Below, piece by piece: positions 1-11,061 of a DNA stretch of 64,000 bases (positions within the stretch are counted from its first letter, which is position 1; each line of letters opens with the position of its first letter). The notes under the pieces were generated by a model. The model saw only the letters and a program-made list of their open reading frames with translations, made no database searches and had not been told where the DNA came from. This DNA is from Seriola aureovittata (Eukaryota; Chordata; Actinopteri; Carangiformes; Carangidae). The translations under genes and the position numbers were made by a program. The stretch spans positions 16,725,501 to 16,789,500 of the forward strand of contig NC_079377.1 in the NCBI RefSeq assembly GCF_021018895.1, in the 5' to 3' direction.

Positions 1-1676
1 CAGAGTCAGTAGGAGGACACTGGGTGAGAGGCAGCATATTCTCTGGACAGGTTGACAGGCGGCTCACAAGGTTCAGACATAGAGAGACAAGCAATCACAA
101 CCGCAGTTTTTATTCCAGTTCACCTGACCTGAGCTCACCATCTTCGACCACTTCACCACTTGGTTCCACGTGTTGAAAACTTAACTTGAAGCCCACCTCA
201 GCTGATATAGATCAACACATGCCTTGCATCACTTCTTGCCAACAATGTGCAAAGACAAAAAAATAAAAATAAATTCATGTATACTTCCAAAGAAGTATCT
301 TTTCGACATATAATAAGGAACAGATCCCCTCCTGCTTTGCTTCATTAGATAATTCAAACATTTTTGGTGCTTTTTCGTGTTTGTGCTTTACATTTTACAT
401 CAAGGAAATTACAAAGAAAGGCATCTGCAATTACAGCTCTCCCTCGGTCATTGTTATCAAGTGTTTTCACTTGACAGTAATTCTCCTTTTCACAGGACAT
501 GAGCCTGCTTGTTCATTTGAACTCTGTGAGAGAGGCTTATTCATGTGTAACCACCGTTCTCCAGAAAGTGGCTCCATTGTCTCCAGATCTTTTCACTGCT
601 GAAGTCTCTCCTAATGAAATGACTTGATGGATTTTGCCTAAGCCATGGGCTCTTAGCTGGCTGAAACAATGATTGCATGGATCAGTTTTGTTCTCTGTCC
701 TGCTGATAGATTCCCAATCTCTCCCAATGGGTTTTTGCTGGCCCTTATAATGGCAATCTCCTTACATTTCTCTTTTAGATTTCCTCTGTGGTTGAGGGTA
801 TTGACCGGATCAGGACTGGAAAAAGACAAATATGGTCCCTGAGCTACAGTCACATCCTGTTGCATTTGAACGTCACCACATTGTGCCACTCAGCATTAGC
901 GGATATTCTGTTTTTTTCTCCCAGGGCATGAAACTGTGAAAGCTATCCATAGAAATAAAACACAACCCTGAGTGTTGTCTCCACTTTTTCTTTACCTCTA
1001 ACATTCTCTGAGCTCTTACTCAAAAAAGGATATGTCCTCCCTGTGTCAGTTAAGATGTGCCACTCTTTGGTCTCAATTATTGTCTGAAGAGATTTCTAAT
1101 GGTACCTCATGTCAGAGTAGGTCTTTTTGGCATATTTTTTTTTATCACACACACACCCTTCACTGCAGCTGACAGCAGGGTAATGAAAAAGGTGGATTCA
1201 CCTGTCAGATGTAGTTCATGGCATCAGCTCATAGCCCGAGGTTTATCTGAGGGTTTTATAGCAAAATGACACAGGGCAAAGGTGCAATGGTGTGTTTATT
1301 GATGGTGGGTAGATAGGAAAAGTGGCAGTGAATGGATATGAGATTGAAAACAACAGTTTTCATAGAATAGTTACATTATTGTAGTGCCACACTAGCACTA
1401 ATTACTGCAATTATTGTCAGTGAAAAATAAAGTCAAAGACTTTAAAAGAGCGAAAGAAATGGATCTCACAGAATTTAAAGTGACACACTGTCGAGTCAAG
1501 TAAATGGATTTTGGAAAGTTGAGAGTCTGCGTGCAGAGCTCCATCAATGAAGGTGGAGGCTGCTGTCTGAATATGTGCCTTGTATACTGGGCAGCACTGG
1601 TAAACATGGGCAGCATGCTAACTGGAGACACAGCGTTTGTCACACTTAGCTTGCTATCAGTTTGTCTGAATCTGAC
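1..1676. other. Intergenic stretch, no gene seen
   Basis: No open frame here reads like protein. The short open frames are low in complexity or lack plausible splice sites. There is a short CA run near 1148. No promoter, RNA gene or intact transposon was recognised. Confidence 0.5.
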
Positions 1677-1905
1677 TTAACCTCCTAGGACCTGGCGTCC
1701 ACATATGTGGACCTCACATTTTGGGTTCTCTAGACCAAAATACTAACTTTTTCTCAACAAGGGCCTGGTGACCACATATGAGGATATTATACTGCCACTC
1801 AGTAATCGAAATTTAAAACTAATGTCCTCATATGTGGACATCATTTTTCTCAGGTCCCAATCAGCCTATATAGCAAAGAATAGAGCTCGGGTCTTAGGAG
1901 GTTAA
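1677..1905. mobile_element. piggyBac-type MITE flanked by TTAA
   Basis: A 221-bp element (1681-1901) sits between two TTAA tetranucleotides (1677-1680 and 1902-1905), the target duplication typical of piggyBac-superfamily elements. Its ends are inverted repeats: CCTCCTAGGACC at the left and the complement of GGTCTTAGGAGG at the right, with one mismatch. Inside, the palindrome CCACATATGTGG (1699-1710) is followed by two arms (about 1768-1787 and 1821-1840) that are imperfect inverted copies of each other around ACATATGAGG / CCTCATATGT. It has no coding capacity, so it would be non-autonomous. The superfamily call is inferred from TTAA and the inverted ends. Confidence 0.7.
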
Positions 1906-4161
1906 ACAAGGTATTCAGATGTAGCTGTGCTGTAGCTGGTGTGTTTCACTCCCTCTGCCCACTTTATATCACATGCACAAGCTGTTGCTGGGAGCTCTTT
2001 TTGGGAAAGACTTTCTAAAAGACTAATCTCGGGATAAACTGATTTTGTTTTACTGAGAGTCATCTCACCAAACTGGCCTCAGCTAATTATAATTTATAGT
2101 ACATTATACATCCTTCTATATACTGCATGCTACAGCAGAATATTTATCTTTCTGCCACCCACACAAGCCCTGCAAACAGTGAGTTAGATAAATTCAACAG
2201 TAAGGCTTTTTTTCTTAAGGAGACCTATGTTTCACCGGGAAAAGTCATGTGAATAATACAAAGTGAGTCACAGTCTAGTATTGACTCTATTGCAGTTAAA
2301 AAAAAAAATCTAAAAATAATGTAATAATTCCATATAATATTAAATTAAAGAACATCTTTAGGCTACCAGGCATATAAGCATTGGTTTTTGATACATACAC
2401 GCTGTTCCCAGGTGAAAGCTACTGGTAATTATAATACCATGGCAAGTGTCCATAGACTTTAAGCTAAATAAATAAAATAGCTGCCACTTCTTATAGAAAA
2501 AAGAGCAGGATAAAGCAGCAGAAAAGGCAGAGATGAACTCCACAGCAGCTGCAGCCGTCAAACGCAGACAAAATGCTGTGTTGCTAGGCAACTTAGAAGT
2601 TTTTTTTTTCCTGTGCTCTCCTTTACACAATAAGTTACAACACTCATTTGTTGCACACAACTGTCTGGATGTCACTCAGGGAGCGCTGCGCACGGCAAAG
2701 TCCTTTGCTCATTCATTCTCAATGCAAAAATATAACGAGTCCACTTAGCCTCTCTGTCTCAATGCACTCCTCCAAGTTCTCAAGCACTGAGCTGAATGAG
2801 CTCTGCAGTCACAACAGGGATTATCAGAAACAGCAGAAAGGTAGTGCACACCTTACTGATTGTAGAAGTGAACATAGAAGTCATAGCTGAAGGATCCGCT
2901 GTCAGTATTTTAGCATTCAGCGTTTAGCTAGACCCAGCATGCACCTGCTGGTCAGGTCATGCAACACGGCAGGTGTGTTTGATCTGGGACACTTTGTGCT
3001 CGTGGGACAGTGCATCAAATCAGAAGCTTTATTCTCTGCTGCAACTGCTGATTTAGCTTGTTTCATTTGTTGCATTCTCACAAGGTGAATCATAAATTCA
3101 TCGTGTGACTTTTGTTTTTACTTAATTATTGATTTTTAGAAATACTCCAAAAAGTATAAATATATCTCGTTACATACACCTCTGCTGCTTTGTTCACCTT
3201 GTTTAAAACATTAAACATTCCAGTGAAGACTCTTTACCTGCCGTCATTCACTCTCTTGTGCTTTCAGGTCTTGAGTTTCTCAGAACATGATAATCACAGT
3301 GTTTTAAATATTTGATACCAATTAAAAGTTTCACTGGGAGCCATCTGTTGTACATTCAGGTCACGTATTCACTCAAACTTTCTCCAGTTATTGTATCTTG
3401 TGATCATTAAACAGATGGTTGGAAATGACTCACTCTGACAAACTGAAGCCACATACATCATCCTCTCATTAACTGTCAGCTGTGCAACTCTCGGAGCAGC
3501 TGCCACAGTTAAAGTCACCAAAACATTACCATGTCTACACTAGACCTAGTAAAAAGTGACCATGTAGGATATCACTGACTACTCTTGAGCATTTTTTAAA
3601 AACACTGAAGCAAGGATGTGAATGCAAATCGATTCCCTCCGAATTCATGTTCAAATAAAAGCCTTGTGGTTGCACCTTAATGTGTCTGCCGTCTTGTCTT
3701 GAATTTTGATGAGGAGTGAAAAAAAAAGAAAGAAATATGGAGCATTTTTTACCCTCTGATCTATTTTTGAGCACAACTTGTAGCAGAATTCCCTCTTCTG
3801 GAGTTAAATTGCTTTTTGCATTCAGGGCAGCATTACTCAGCTGTGGGCGTGACTCAGACATGAAGCTACACTTCTAGGAGCAGCCAGTGTGTGTTTATGC
3901 TCTACCTGAAATATATGATGAAGCCGCAGGAGAAGGGACTGTGTTTGTGCATTTGTTGTGAGTTAAGTACCTCTGTATAGACTCATCTTTTCTGTCTCGT
4001 CTTGTCCTTTCTCTTCCCCTCTTCTCCTGCAACAAAATCCAGAAATGTACAGACAAAACAGTGACTACATTTGAAGAATACATACATCTCTAGCATGTGA
4101 AAACAAAAATGAGTTGTTTATGTTCATCATCAAAACCCCATTTAATGCTTTTTTTTTTCAG
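1906..4161. other. Intergenic stretch, no gene seen
   Basis: Both strands have only short, non-conserved-looking frames. The minus-strand frame at 3535-3861 has no plausible start context, no splice partner and no recognisable domain. It lies downstream of the small minus-strand gene and could at most be distal 3' sequence. Confidence 0.45.
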
Positions 4162-4330
4162 CCATGCTGTTGATTTGTTGATTGGTATTCGATAGACTGC
4201 CATGAAATTTTGTACAGACATTCATGGTCAATGGTCAAAGGATGGAGCCTTTTAAACTAGTGTCATGATCAGATCTTCAATTTGTCCAGTTGTTTGGTTT
4301 GTCTATTTAATGGTTTGATTTACTTTACAT
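4162..4330. repeat. Decayed dispersed repeat (family uncertain)
   Basis: The words around 4196-4237 (tgccatgaaattttgtacag, then acattcatggtcaatg) closely resemble a dispersed sequence I remember from many perciform fish genomes (the form ccatgaaatttggt..acagacattcatggtcc). No ends or target duplication are visible, so the class cannot be assigned. The tract overlaps the presumed 3' untranslated region of the small gene upstream on the minus strand and contains an ATTAAA (complement of 4306-4311) that could serve as its poly(A) signal. Confidence 0.35.
4306..4311 (-). terminator. Candidate poly(A) signal (ATTAAA) for the small gene
   Basis: ATTAAA, a common variant polyadenylation signal, reads on the minus strand about 220 nt beyond the stop codon. 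No AATAAA was seen on this strand nearer the gene. This is placement by motif only. Confidence 0.25.
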
Positions 4331-4490
4331 TGAGTATTGCAGCCTCACAGAGCTCATCATGTACTTTATAATGTCCCATAATCATACAAACACACACTTT
4401 ACAAAATGTATGCGTGAATACAAATGTGCCACTGCACACATCGATGGCACAATGGCACCACATAGTTATAGAAAAAAATAACAATTGTGA

Positions 4491-4559
4491 TTATCCTGTC
4501 CTTAAAAACTTCACAGATGTGGATTCATGTCCATCAATAAGACACACCGCATGCTGGAG
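4491..4559 (-). pseudogene. Displaced C-terminal reading frame of the small gene
   Basis: Just past the T run in the last exon, the other frame encodes about 22 residues beginning LQHAVCLIDG, followed by TAA. This fits the xxTWEFLQxxVxxI pattern of the preceding domain better than the frame actually used. The simplest reading is a one-base insertion in a T3/T4 run, either a real mutation or an assembly error. Confidence 0.45.
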
Positions 4560-4776
4560 AAAACTCCCAAGTGGGCAGGCACTGCTTGGTGTGATTGATG
4601 TCAAACACAAGGAAAGCCTTGAAACAAACATCTACAGCCTTCAGCAAAGAGTCTGTTTCCATGGCCTGGCCTGAAATAATGGTTAAGGCCTGGCACGTTA
4701 TCATCTCATCCCCAATGCACAAAATGAGCAGGAACAGTTGACTGGTCTCTAAATACTCAACCATGTTGGTCCCCGA
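4534..4776 (-). CDS. Unrecognised gene, last exon
   Basis: Eighty codons and a stop, entered in phase 0 after the acceptor gtaactaacag. The exon holds the most protein-like part of the gene: two hydrophobic segments (LFLLILCIG and VCFKAFLVFDI) separated by a TDSLLKAVD helix-like stretch. After TTTT at 4560-4563 (complement) the frame reads SPACGVSY and stops. One T fewer would read LQHAVCLIDG and run 14 codons further to a TAA at 4491. Confidence 0.5.
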   Translation of the reverse strand, partial: SGTNMVEYLETSQLFLLILCIGDEMITCQALTIISGQAMETDSLLKAVDVCFKAFLVFDINHTKQCLPTWEFSPACGVSY

Positions 4777-5904
4777 CTGTTAGTTACACACAAGTCTTGT
4801 AATATAACTGACATTATCAAAATACAAAAAAGCAAAAGCAAAACTTCCAGGCGGCTTACCTCAGTGGTGGGTCTCAAGACTTTTCCTCCTCTCTTGCAGA
4901 TGGATGGGGGAAACAGGGTTGGCAGGATCTTCAAACGGCTCTCATTTTTAGCAACTAAACAATACAAGCATAATACATAGTGTTGCATTAACATTTAAAT
5001 AGTGTGCTAGACATGACAATTGATATTTCTGACTTTTCTGCCCTGGTGTTGATTGGTAACTATTAGTGTGTTGATTGCATAGTCTATTATGATCAGAGGA
5101 AATGTTGTAACATCTAATAATAGTCTAAACTCAGTTTAAAATGTAAAAAGTGACATTTGTTCTATGCAGACTGCTGTTCACTGGGGGGCATATGCAAGGA
5201 TTCTGTCACGGAGAGCAGCCAGTTTTCAAAAAGTTTTCCCTCTGCCTTGTGATAAAGCTGCTGGAACACTTGTGAGATCTAATAAATTTTGAAAACATGG
5301 AAAACAAATGTAACTAGAACAACAATGTTTGAAGTAATCATATGGGCTTACGAGAAGCACCTGCTAGGCAAGAATACTAAGAGATGCCCATTTTACAGAT
5401 CAGTCAGTTAGACATACAGTGCATTCAGAAAGTATTCACGAATTTACAAAAAACTGAGCTTTGCTTAATTCACCTTACCCACAACCCTGATCAATCTACC
5501 TGTCCCTGCCCCTGAAACCCCCACAGCATGATGTCAAAGTTGGGATGTGCCAAATTTCCTTGAGACCCGATAAAGGTGGTTCAGCTAAGTACTGAATGCT
5601 GCTGGGTGAGGCAGTTTTAAAAGTGATATTTCGCCAGTCAATATATCTGATTATTGATCAGCTGATCAAAAAACAGGTGGCTACCAACAACGGCGAAATT
5701 CAAAAGAAGATCATTTTTATCTGGACATAAATCTGATGTGAGGTTGTACTTTCAGGAGGGGGTTTTTCCCGTTGTAAACTCACCGATAGGCAGCGTCTCG
5801 TCCGGGATTTCTTCTGACACAATTCTCCTCGGTCTCGTCCTTTGTGAAAACACAAAGACGAGACGACACACAAACAATTCATAAGTAAAACTGTCAAAAC
5901 ACAT
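4534..5904 (-). CDS. Unrecognised three-exon gene, 152 aa, probably C-terminally frameshifted
   Basis: Reconstructed on the minus strand as 5904-5784, 4954-4860 and 4776-4534. Both introns (829 and 83 nt) are GT-AG: donors gtgagt and gtaagc, acceptors tttag and aacag. The split codon G|TT and the phase-0 second junction keep one frame open through 152 codons, although two other frames close. A TGA lies in frame just upstream of the ATG, whose context is gccATGt. Residues about 24-73 are polar and Pro/Glu/Arg rich (PRRIVSEEIPDETLP, then LPTLFPPS and KRGGKVLRPTTE). Residues about 83-143 (LFLLILCIGDEM, then LLKAVDVCFKAFLVFDI and a TKQC..TWEF stretch) resemble the C-terminal domain of uncharacterised fish proteins that end in FNφxYPKxxxxTxxFφQ. 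That resemblance is from memory. Function is unknown. Two further ATGs precede the start (5929 and 5912), so translation may be inefficient or use another frame. It could also be a decaying copy. Confidence 0.5.
4860..4954 (-). CDS. Unrecognised gene, coding exon 2
   Basis: A 95-nt exon that supplies the last two bases of a split Val codon and 31 further codons. The acceptor is tgtttag| and the donor GAG|GTAAGC. The encoded segment contains LPTLFPPS and KRGGKVLRP. Because the following intron is only 83 nt and not a multiple of three, retaining it would shift the frame and end the protein early. Confidence 0.5.
5415..5565. mobile_element. Tc1-like transposon relic
   Basis: tacagtgcattcagaaagta at 5415 matches the remembered start of a common fish Tc1/mariner terminal repeat, and cccccacagcatgatg near 5520 matches the transposase segment that encodes a PPHSMM motif. 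The two are far closer together than in an intact element, so the copy is internally deleted and long dead. It lies inside intron 1 of the small minus-strand gene. Confidence 0.45.
5784..5904 (-). CDS. Unrecognised gene, coding exon 1
   Basis: Forty codons plus one base, from ATG (complement of 5902-5904) to the donor TCG|GTGAGT. The in-frame TGA nine codons upstream and the good initiation context argue for this ATG as the start of this frame. The same bases are also open in a second frame from an ATG at 5912, with a hydrophobic LPCVLTVLLMNCLCVVSS start, but that frame stops seven codons into exon 2. Confidence 0.5.
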
Positions 5905-5985
5905 GGCAGCATTCTGACAGGCACAACATCAGGCTGCTACTGAGTGTGCGCAGAGCCAGAGGCTTCTGGGTGTTGTAGTACTCGC
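5905..5985 (-). promoter_or_regulatory. Candidate promoter of the small gene with ZNF143/THAP11-like site
   Basis: The complement of 5961-5979 reads ACTACAACACCCAGAAGCC, close to the ZNF143/THAP11 (SBS) motif ACTACAAYTCCCAGMATGC that marks promoters of broadly expressed vertebrate genes. It lies about 57 bp upstream of the proposed start codon. CG dinucleotides occur in the flanking bases and through exon 1, in contrast to the AT-rich surroundings. There is no TATA box. ATGs at 5929 (an 11-codon upstream frame) and 5912 precede the proposed start. Confidence 0.45.
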
Positions 5986-6224
5986 AACTGTGGTGAAGGT
6001 GAGGCACTATATCTGTGCTTAAAGAAGATGGGTTTTTTGTCGTTCACCTGCCTGACCTTTTCCTTTTTTTAAATGAAAATTTTATAATGACGCAGTCTGT
6101 TATCAAACTGTACTTTGTTTTCAGTTTAAAAAAAAAGCCATTCATGCTTTTAATTAACTGTTTTATTATCATTATTTTTATTATTATTATTAACAATGAT
6201 ATAATGAGACATGAATTTCCCCTA

Positions 6225-6225
6225 G

Positions 6226-6287
<62 letters not shown>
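6225..6287. repeat. (CTAT)n microsatellite
   Basis: About fifteen uninterrupted CTAT units, visible directly. The run is long and pure, so it is probably length-polymorphic. Confidence 0.95.
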
Positions 6288-6670
6288 ACTAACCTTACAA
6301 TATCCAAACTTTAGAGGTTAAGGAGCTAATGCTACCCTTACAATGTCCAAAATGATTAACTTTAGCAACTAATGCTAGCCTTATAATGTCTGACTAATGT
6401 TACTGGCACTGCATTACAGTGTCACGCTAGCCCTGTTTTCCATAATTTAGCAGCTAATGCTACTGATGTGTTTTCATTTTATCCTGCCATTAAATGTATA
6501 AAGACCAAACTTATAAGCTAATGTGACTGGCACTGTGTAATAAAGTTCTATGCTAGCCTTGTGTCTAAAAGTTAGTAGCTGAAGCTAGCCTTGTGATATT
6601 CAGAGGTTAAGAGTAGCTGAGGCTATTTTTGCTATTGTAATGCCCAAAGGTTTGCAGCTAATGTCACATA
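6288..6670. repeat. Decayed tandem repeat around the word gctaatgctagcctt
   Basis: Variants of gctaatgctagcct recur at about 6324, 6368, 6452, 6517, 6550, 6582 and 6655, mixed with variants of ttataatgtccaaa and gaggttaag. A longer unit is also visible: gttactggcactg...cgctagcc at about 6399 and gtgactggcactg...tgctagcc at about 6523, roughly 124 bp apart. This looks like an old minisatellite with higher-order structure, now diverged. It abuts the CTAT array. Confidence 0.6.
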
Positions 6671-9600
6671 CATTTTTAGCACTAGAAACACTAACAAAGG
6701 CAGGTTTGTTTGAACTAAGCATTTTGTTTTGTTACAATTACCATAAATATTTTTTGGTTAAAGAGAAACACAGACAAGTATTGATTCACTTTTACTAAAA
6801 CTTGTGGGTTAATCCAAGCTGTTTTCATACTCCACACTCAACATGGACTCCAGGAGGGTGGCAGCCAAACATTTCCTTGCTTTATGCCCTTGCTGGTGTC
6901 ATCAGTGATGTCATGGGTTATACCATGACCATGGGGGGTGCTCATGAATTTAATATACTGTGTTGATAAGTATTTGTATGACTTAAAGCGATTATAGAGG
7001 TTGTTTACAAAATAGTAATAGTTATTGTTTCTATTGTTGATGTTTAATGATAAAAATAACTTTTTGTCATTTCATTTTTTTAGATGTGAGAGACTCAGAC
7101 CCTTTGAATGTTTGGTTCTGCTCAGGCTGAATGTTTAGTAAAGTGACGGGACTATATAAGCAGGTCTTTCTCTGCCAAGAGAGAAGAAGGGATGTCTGTG
7201 GTTGAAAGAAATTGCATAATGCAACTGACTTTAGCATTACCATTTCCAATTTCATGTTAATTTGTGATCTCCAAATTACAAGCGCTTTTTGGATTGCACA
7301 TCGGCATCAATATACAGTAGTTGCTCAAACACAGAGATACACAAATATACAGACACACTTACAGAGTAAATGTTTACCAGCTAAACAAATGGCTGCAACA
7401 TTATCCACTTTTATTGGCCTTGCCATAATATTTGCTTGACATTTTTGCTGTAGACATGGACATGTGTACGAGACAATGCCTTTATGGTGGATTACACATT
7501 ATGTAAAAACAAACAAGCATCTCCCACTGTTGCTATTCAATAATGTTCTTCTGTGGAAACCTTCTAAATCAGATTCTGATTTTAGGACTGCAGTTGGATT
7601 GGGTTATCTTCTTTTTGAATCAACATAATTATGCTCATATTAAACATTTTACAAATGTGTTGGATAAAGTCGAAAGTCTGAAATCAAAGCTGTTCATCTG
7701 AGATCCTCGAGGGTCCTGAAAACTTTATATTGGAGGTATGATGTTTTCACTTGAAGGCTGTGATACTTTTTAAACACTGCTGCAAAAGCCTTTGAGACCA
7801 AATAAAATAATTTCACAGCCCACAGCAAAAACAAATACAGCATTCCTGGACAGAAATAGATGGTCTTGTTTTTTTTTTTACTTATGAGAGCAGTGCAGGC
7901 TGTTTGCTTTAAGGGCATGGGGAATACCATGGCATTTGAGTCCAACATTCCCATGACTCATGTTATACAGTATGTATATGCCAGTGGTCGATCAGTCCTG
8001 CAGTTCCTCTGACAGAGTTGTGGACGAGCTTGTCAGGCTGGTCGAGGGTGAAGACAGCAAAAGACTGAGAGTAAGTGAGACAATAAGACATAATGGAAAG
8101 GCATATCTACAGTGTTCATTATCGCCTCATGTTTTGTTTGCTGTGATTTGTGATGTTGGAACACCTACCGATGTATAACACCTGCTATGTATTAGTATGA
8201 TTAATGAGCAAACCTGGGGAAGCATACAGTGAAACACATTGTTTGCTCTTTCTTTGGCATGAAGAAATTAAAAAGATCAATCAGTTAAGTTTTCTCAGTG
8301 TGCGGTGGATGATTGATTAGATCAGTGCTGCTGTCGCTGATTAAAAGAGTGCTGTGCATGAGTGACTCCTCGATGTTTTTTTTTTTTTCACACAATTTGA
8401 CGACCTCTTTCTTGTATTACAGCAAGTTAAAAATACATACATCACATATCCAGCTTTTAGTCACGTTATTAGGCTCCATAGCTTTAGTCAGCTTCTTCCT
8501 TTTTTTCCACATTTTGACATGCAGAGCTTTCTGTTTGGCTTAAAAACCTGTATTTGACATAATGAAGTCAGATGACACTGTAATGACAGTGGCTGCACTG
8601 TGTGGCAGCATGGCATGTAATTTAAGGGGCATGATGGAATCTCCTCATTATATACAAGATGCATGAGCATTTAAAGCTCACAAACCACAACAAACCTTTA
8701 ACATCTCAGATCTGCAATGAGAAATTAGACTTGACACGGTCTTTGATCATGTTTTACAGGAACAACTTTTACTTTGTGAGACAGGGAGAACCACTTATGC
8801 CCTGACATCAGGGTTGTGTGAAGTCAGCCAGTGCACTCGTCTTCACTGCTTTCCTCCTCTGCTTTCTTGTACTTCCTACGCGGTGTGGCTTAATCACAAG
8901 GTCTGTACACAGCGTTTTGAGCATGGCAGGTTTGTGTCTGCCTCTCACCCACTCACTGAGTCTCCCAGGGAGATGAGGTATATGCACACCTCCAGACTGG
9001 GGATCCTTCCAAACTTTCTGAATACTTTCCCCTAATTGCCCTTGGTTGGTGTGCTCTGTGAATTCCGTGTTATGGTAAATGCAGCTTTTGCCCCCCTTTG
9101 GTGGATGATAAAAACCAAGAGAGGCAGCTTTGATGGGTGACAAGTCATAATTGTTTCATGTTTTTGACAGAGACAGGATAGATATTGTTTCAGGCACTTG
9201 TTATCAAAGTGGGTGAAGGAGGGCGACCAGAGAGTCAGTGAAGGATAGATGATAGAAATTTGGTTCATGATGAAGGTGAGGAGGCTGGAGGGATGCAGAT
9301 CCCCAGAATCTGTCACAGCGGCCTGAACTTGGTGAAGTAGTGCCTAACTTTCCTCTCTTTTTCTTTCTTCTCTTCTTTTCCCACTCCTTCTTGCAGCTCT
9401 GCAATTAAGAAAGCCTTAAACGCTAAGCCCTGATGCTTTTGTAAAAGGTCTTTGTTCTGCTGCCACATCAACAGCAGCAGCGGTGGGAGGAACACATCTT
9501 AAATTATTTTTCAAATTAATTATTCCTTCTCCTCGACTTAATCGGCGTGGGTGAATAAAGGTGTTAAGATTTGGTAGACATTGTTTTGGTAAAACATTGT

Positions 9601-11050
9601 TTAAGTAGAAATTTGATGAACTGTCTATGCATCACTTCCAGTCATACAGCAATAAATACACATAATAATAAATGCGTAAGAAGAAATTTGGTGAGATTTT
9701 AAAATGTCAAAATGCACAGCATTTATTTCAATATAATCACAAACGTATTTAGCAAAAATCAGACACAGTTTTGACAAAAATAAATAGATTTTATGCCCTT
9801 TAAAGGCTTCATACTGTCACAGTAAAATAAAAATACAATATCCTGATTTGCCAGTGTTGTCAAAATGAATAATTTTTATATGCCAAACGTCACACAGCCA
9901 CTCATATATCATGAGCTGGAATGTTAATTACACATCACTGAATAGTGGCTACCACATTCAAATAATATTTCACCCTGTTTTGCCAGATGCAACAATACAA
10001 TGTGGTGGTATTACAAAATACACATTACTTAAAATATTCCTACAATGTGACCAAACTGCATAACAGGCTCTATCATCACACCTAACCACACCACAGAATA
10101 CCAAGTAAATGACAGAATGTGACAGGTTTCCTCTGTTGTGTTTTGATTAAGTAAAAGAGTTCATAGTCTAAAAGGCACTTCAGAACTCAGGCCTCACAGC
10201 TACAACATACAGTAATTTTGATTAAACCATCAGTGTGGTGAACTGCTCTACTCTCTACAACATGACTGTACTGTTTAAATCATTCTTTACAGTACTTTAT
10301 CCAGGTAGATAATCAGCATTGAGGTCAGAAGGTATGCTTGAGTTTCACAGAGAATATTTACAACTATACCGACATCTGGTGATGAAGTTACTCTTGTGTT
10401 AATACATTACTGACTTGACCAAACCTTAAACAGCATCGGAGATAGTAATACTGAAGATTTAGTTGTTGTTTAGTTAGTCCAAGTATGAGACCTGCTAATC
10501 CATCTGGGAGTGAAAGCAGGCGTGTGTGTTCTGTATTTTGTAGTTGTCTTGTTCACATTTGGATTACAGTTTGTGCCATTAATAACACAATTAACAAATT
10601 AGTCACCATGTCACACAGGATGGTTGTCACAAATTTGTGCTACAAACTATCTCATTAGAAATTGCCATTCTTAAAAAGACTGTGTTTCATTTGTATTGAA
10701 ATATTTAATGCCATTACAACCTACACACACACAACCTACAAAAGTGATCGGTCTATTCTTTTATAAAAGAAGGATGGTGATATTCTATATTTTTTAATGG
10801 ATTTATCCTGCTGGCAGTTATTAACTAAAACATCCATTCATTCATTACCATGAACATGGACACTGTAGTTAATTGTGAGTTAATCCCATATGCACAGTCC
10901 TGCTGCTGCAAATATTCACTAGTGCACTATTTCTGCTGCTACAAGTAGTTCCCTACATATGCACTTTTTTCCCCTGTTTAAGGAATGTTTGCAAAAAACC
11001 CCTGCAAAACCCAGCTGCTTGAGGAAATTATTTTGCCTTTTTTCTAAAAA
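6671..11050. other. AT-rich intergenic stretch, no gene seen
   Basis: No frame shows domain-like sequence or paired splice sites. The minus-strand frames between 8808 and 9495 overlap one another and have no consistent codon character. 9500-11050 is particularly AT-rich and lacks any frame worth noting. The right end is probably 3' untranslated or flanking sequence of the GPCR gene. Confidence 0.5.
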
Positions 11051-11055
11051 AAGAA

Positions 11056-11061
11056 TTTATT
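11056..11061 (-). terminator. Candidate poly(A) signal of the GPCR gene
   Basis: TTTATT on the plus strand gives AATAAA on the minus strand, about 350 nt past the GPCR stop codon. It is the first canonical signal met downstream. There is no direct evidence for cleavage here. Confidence 0.35.

Noticed and set aside
3535..3861. 108-codon minus-strand frame downstream of the small gene
   Set aside because: Considered as a further exon, but there is no acceptor joining it in frame and the product has no family resemblance.
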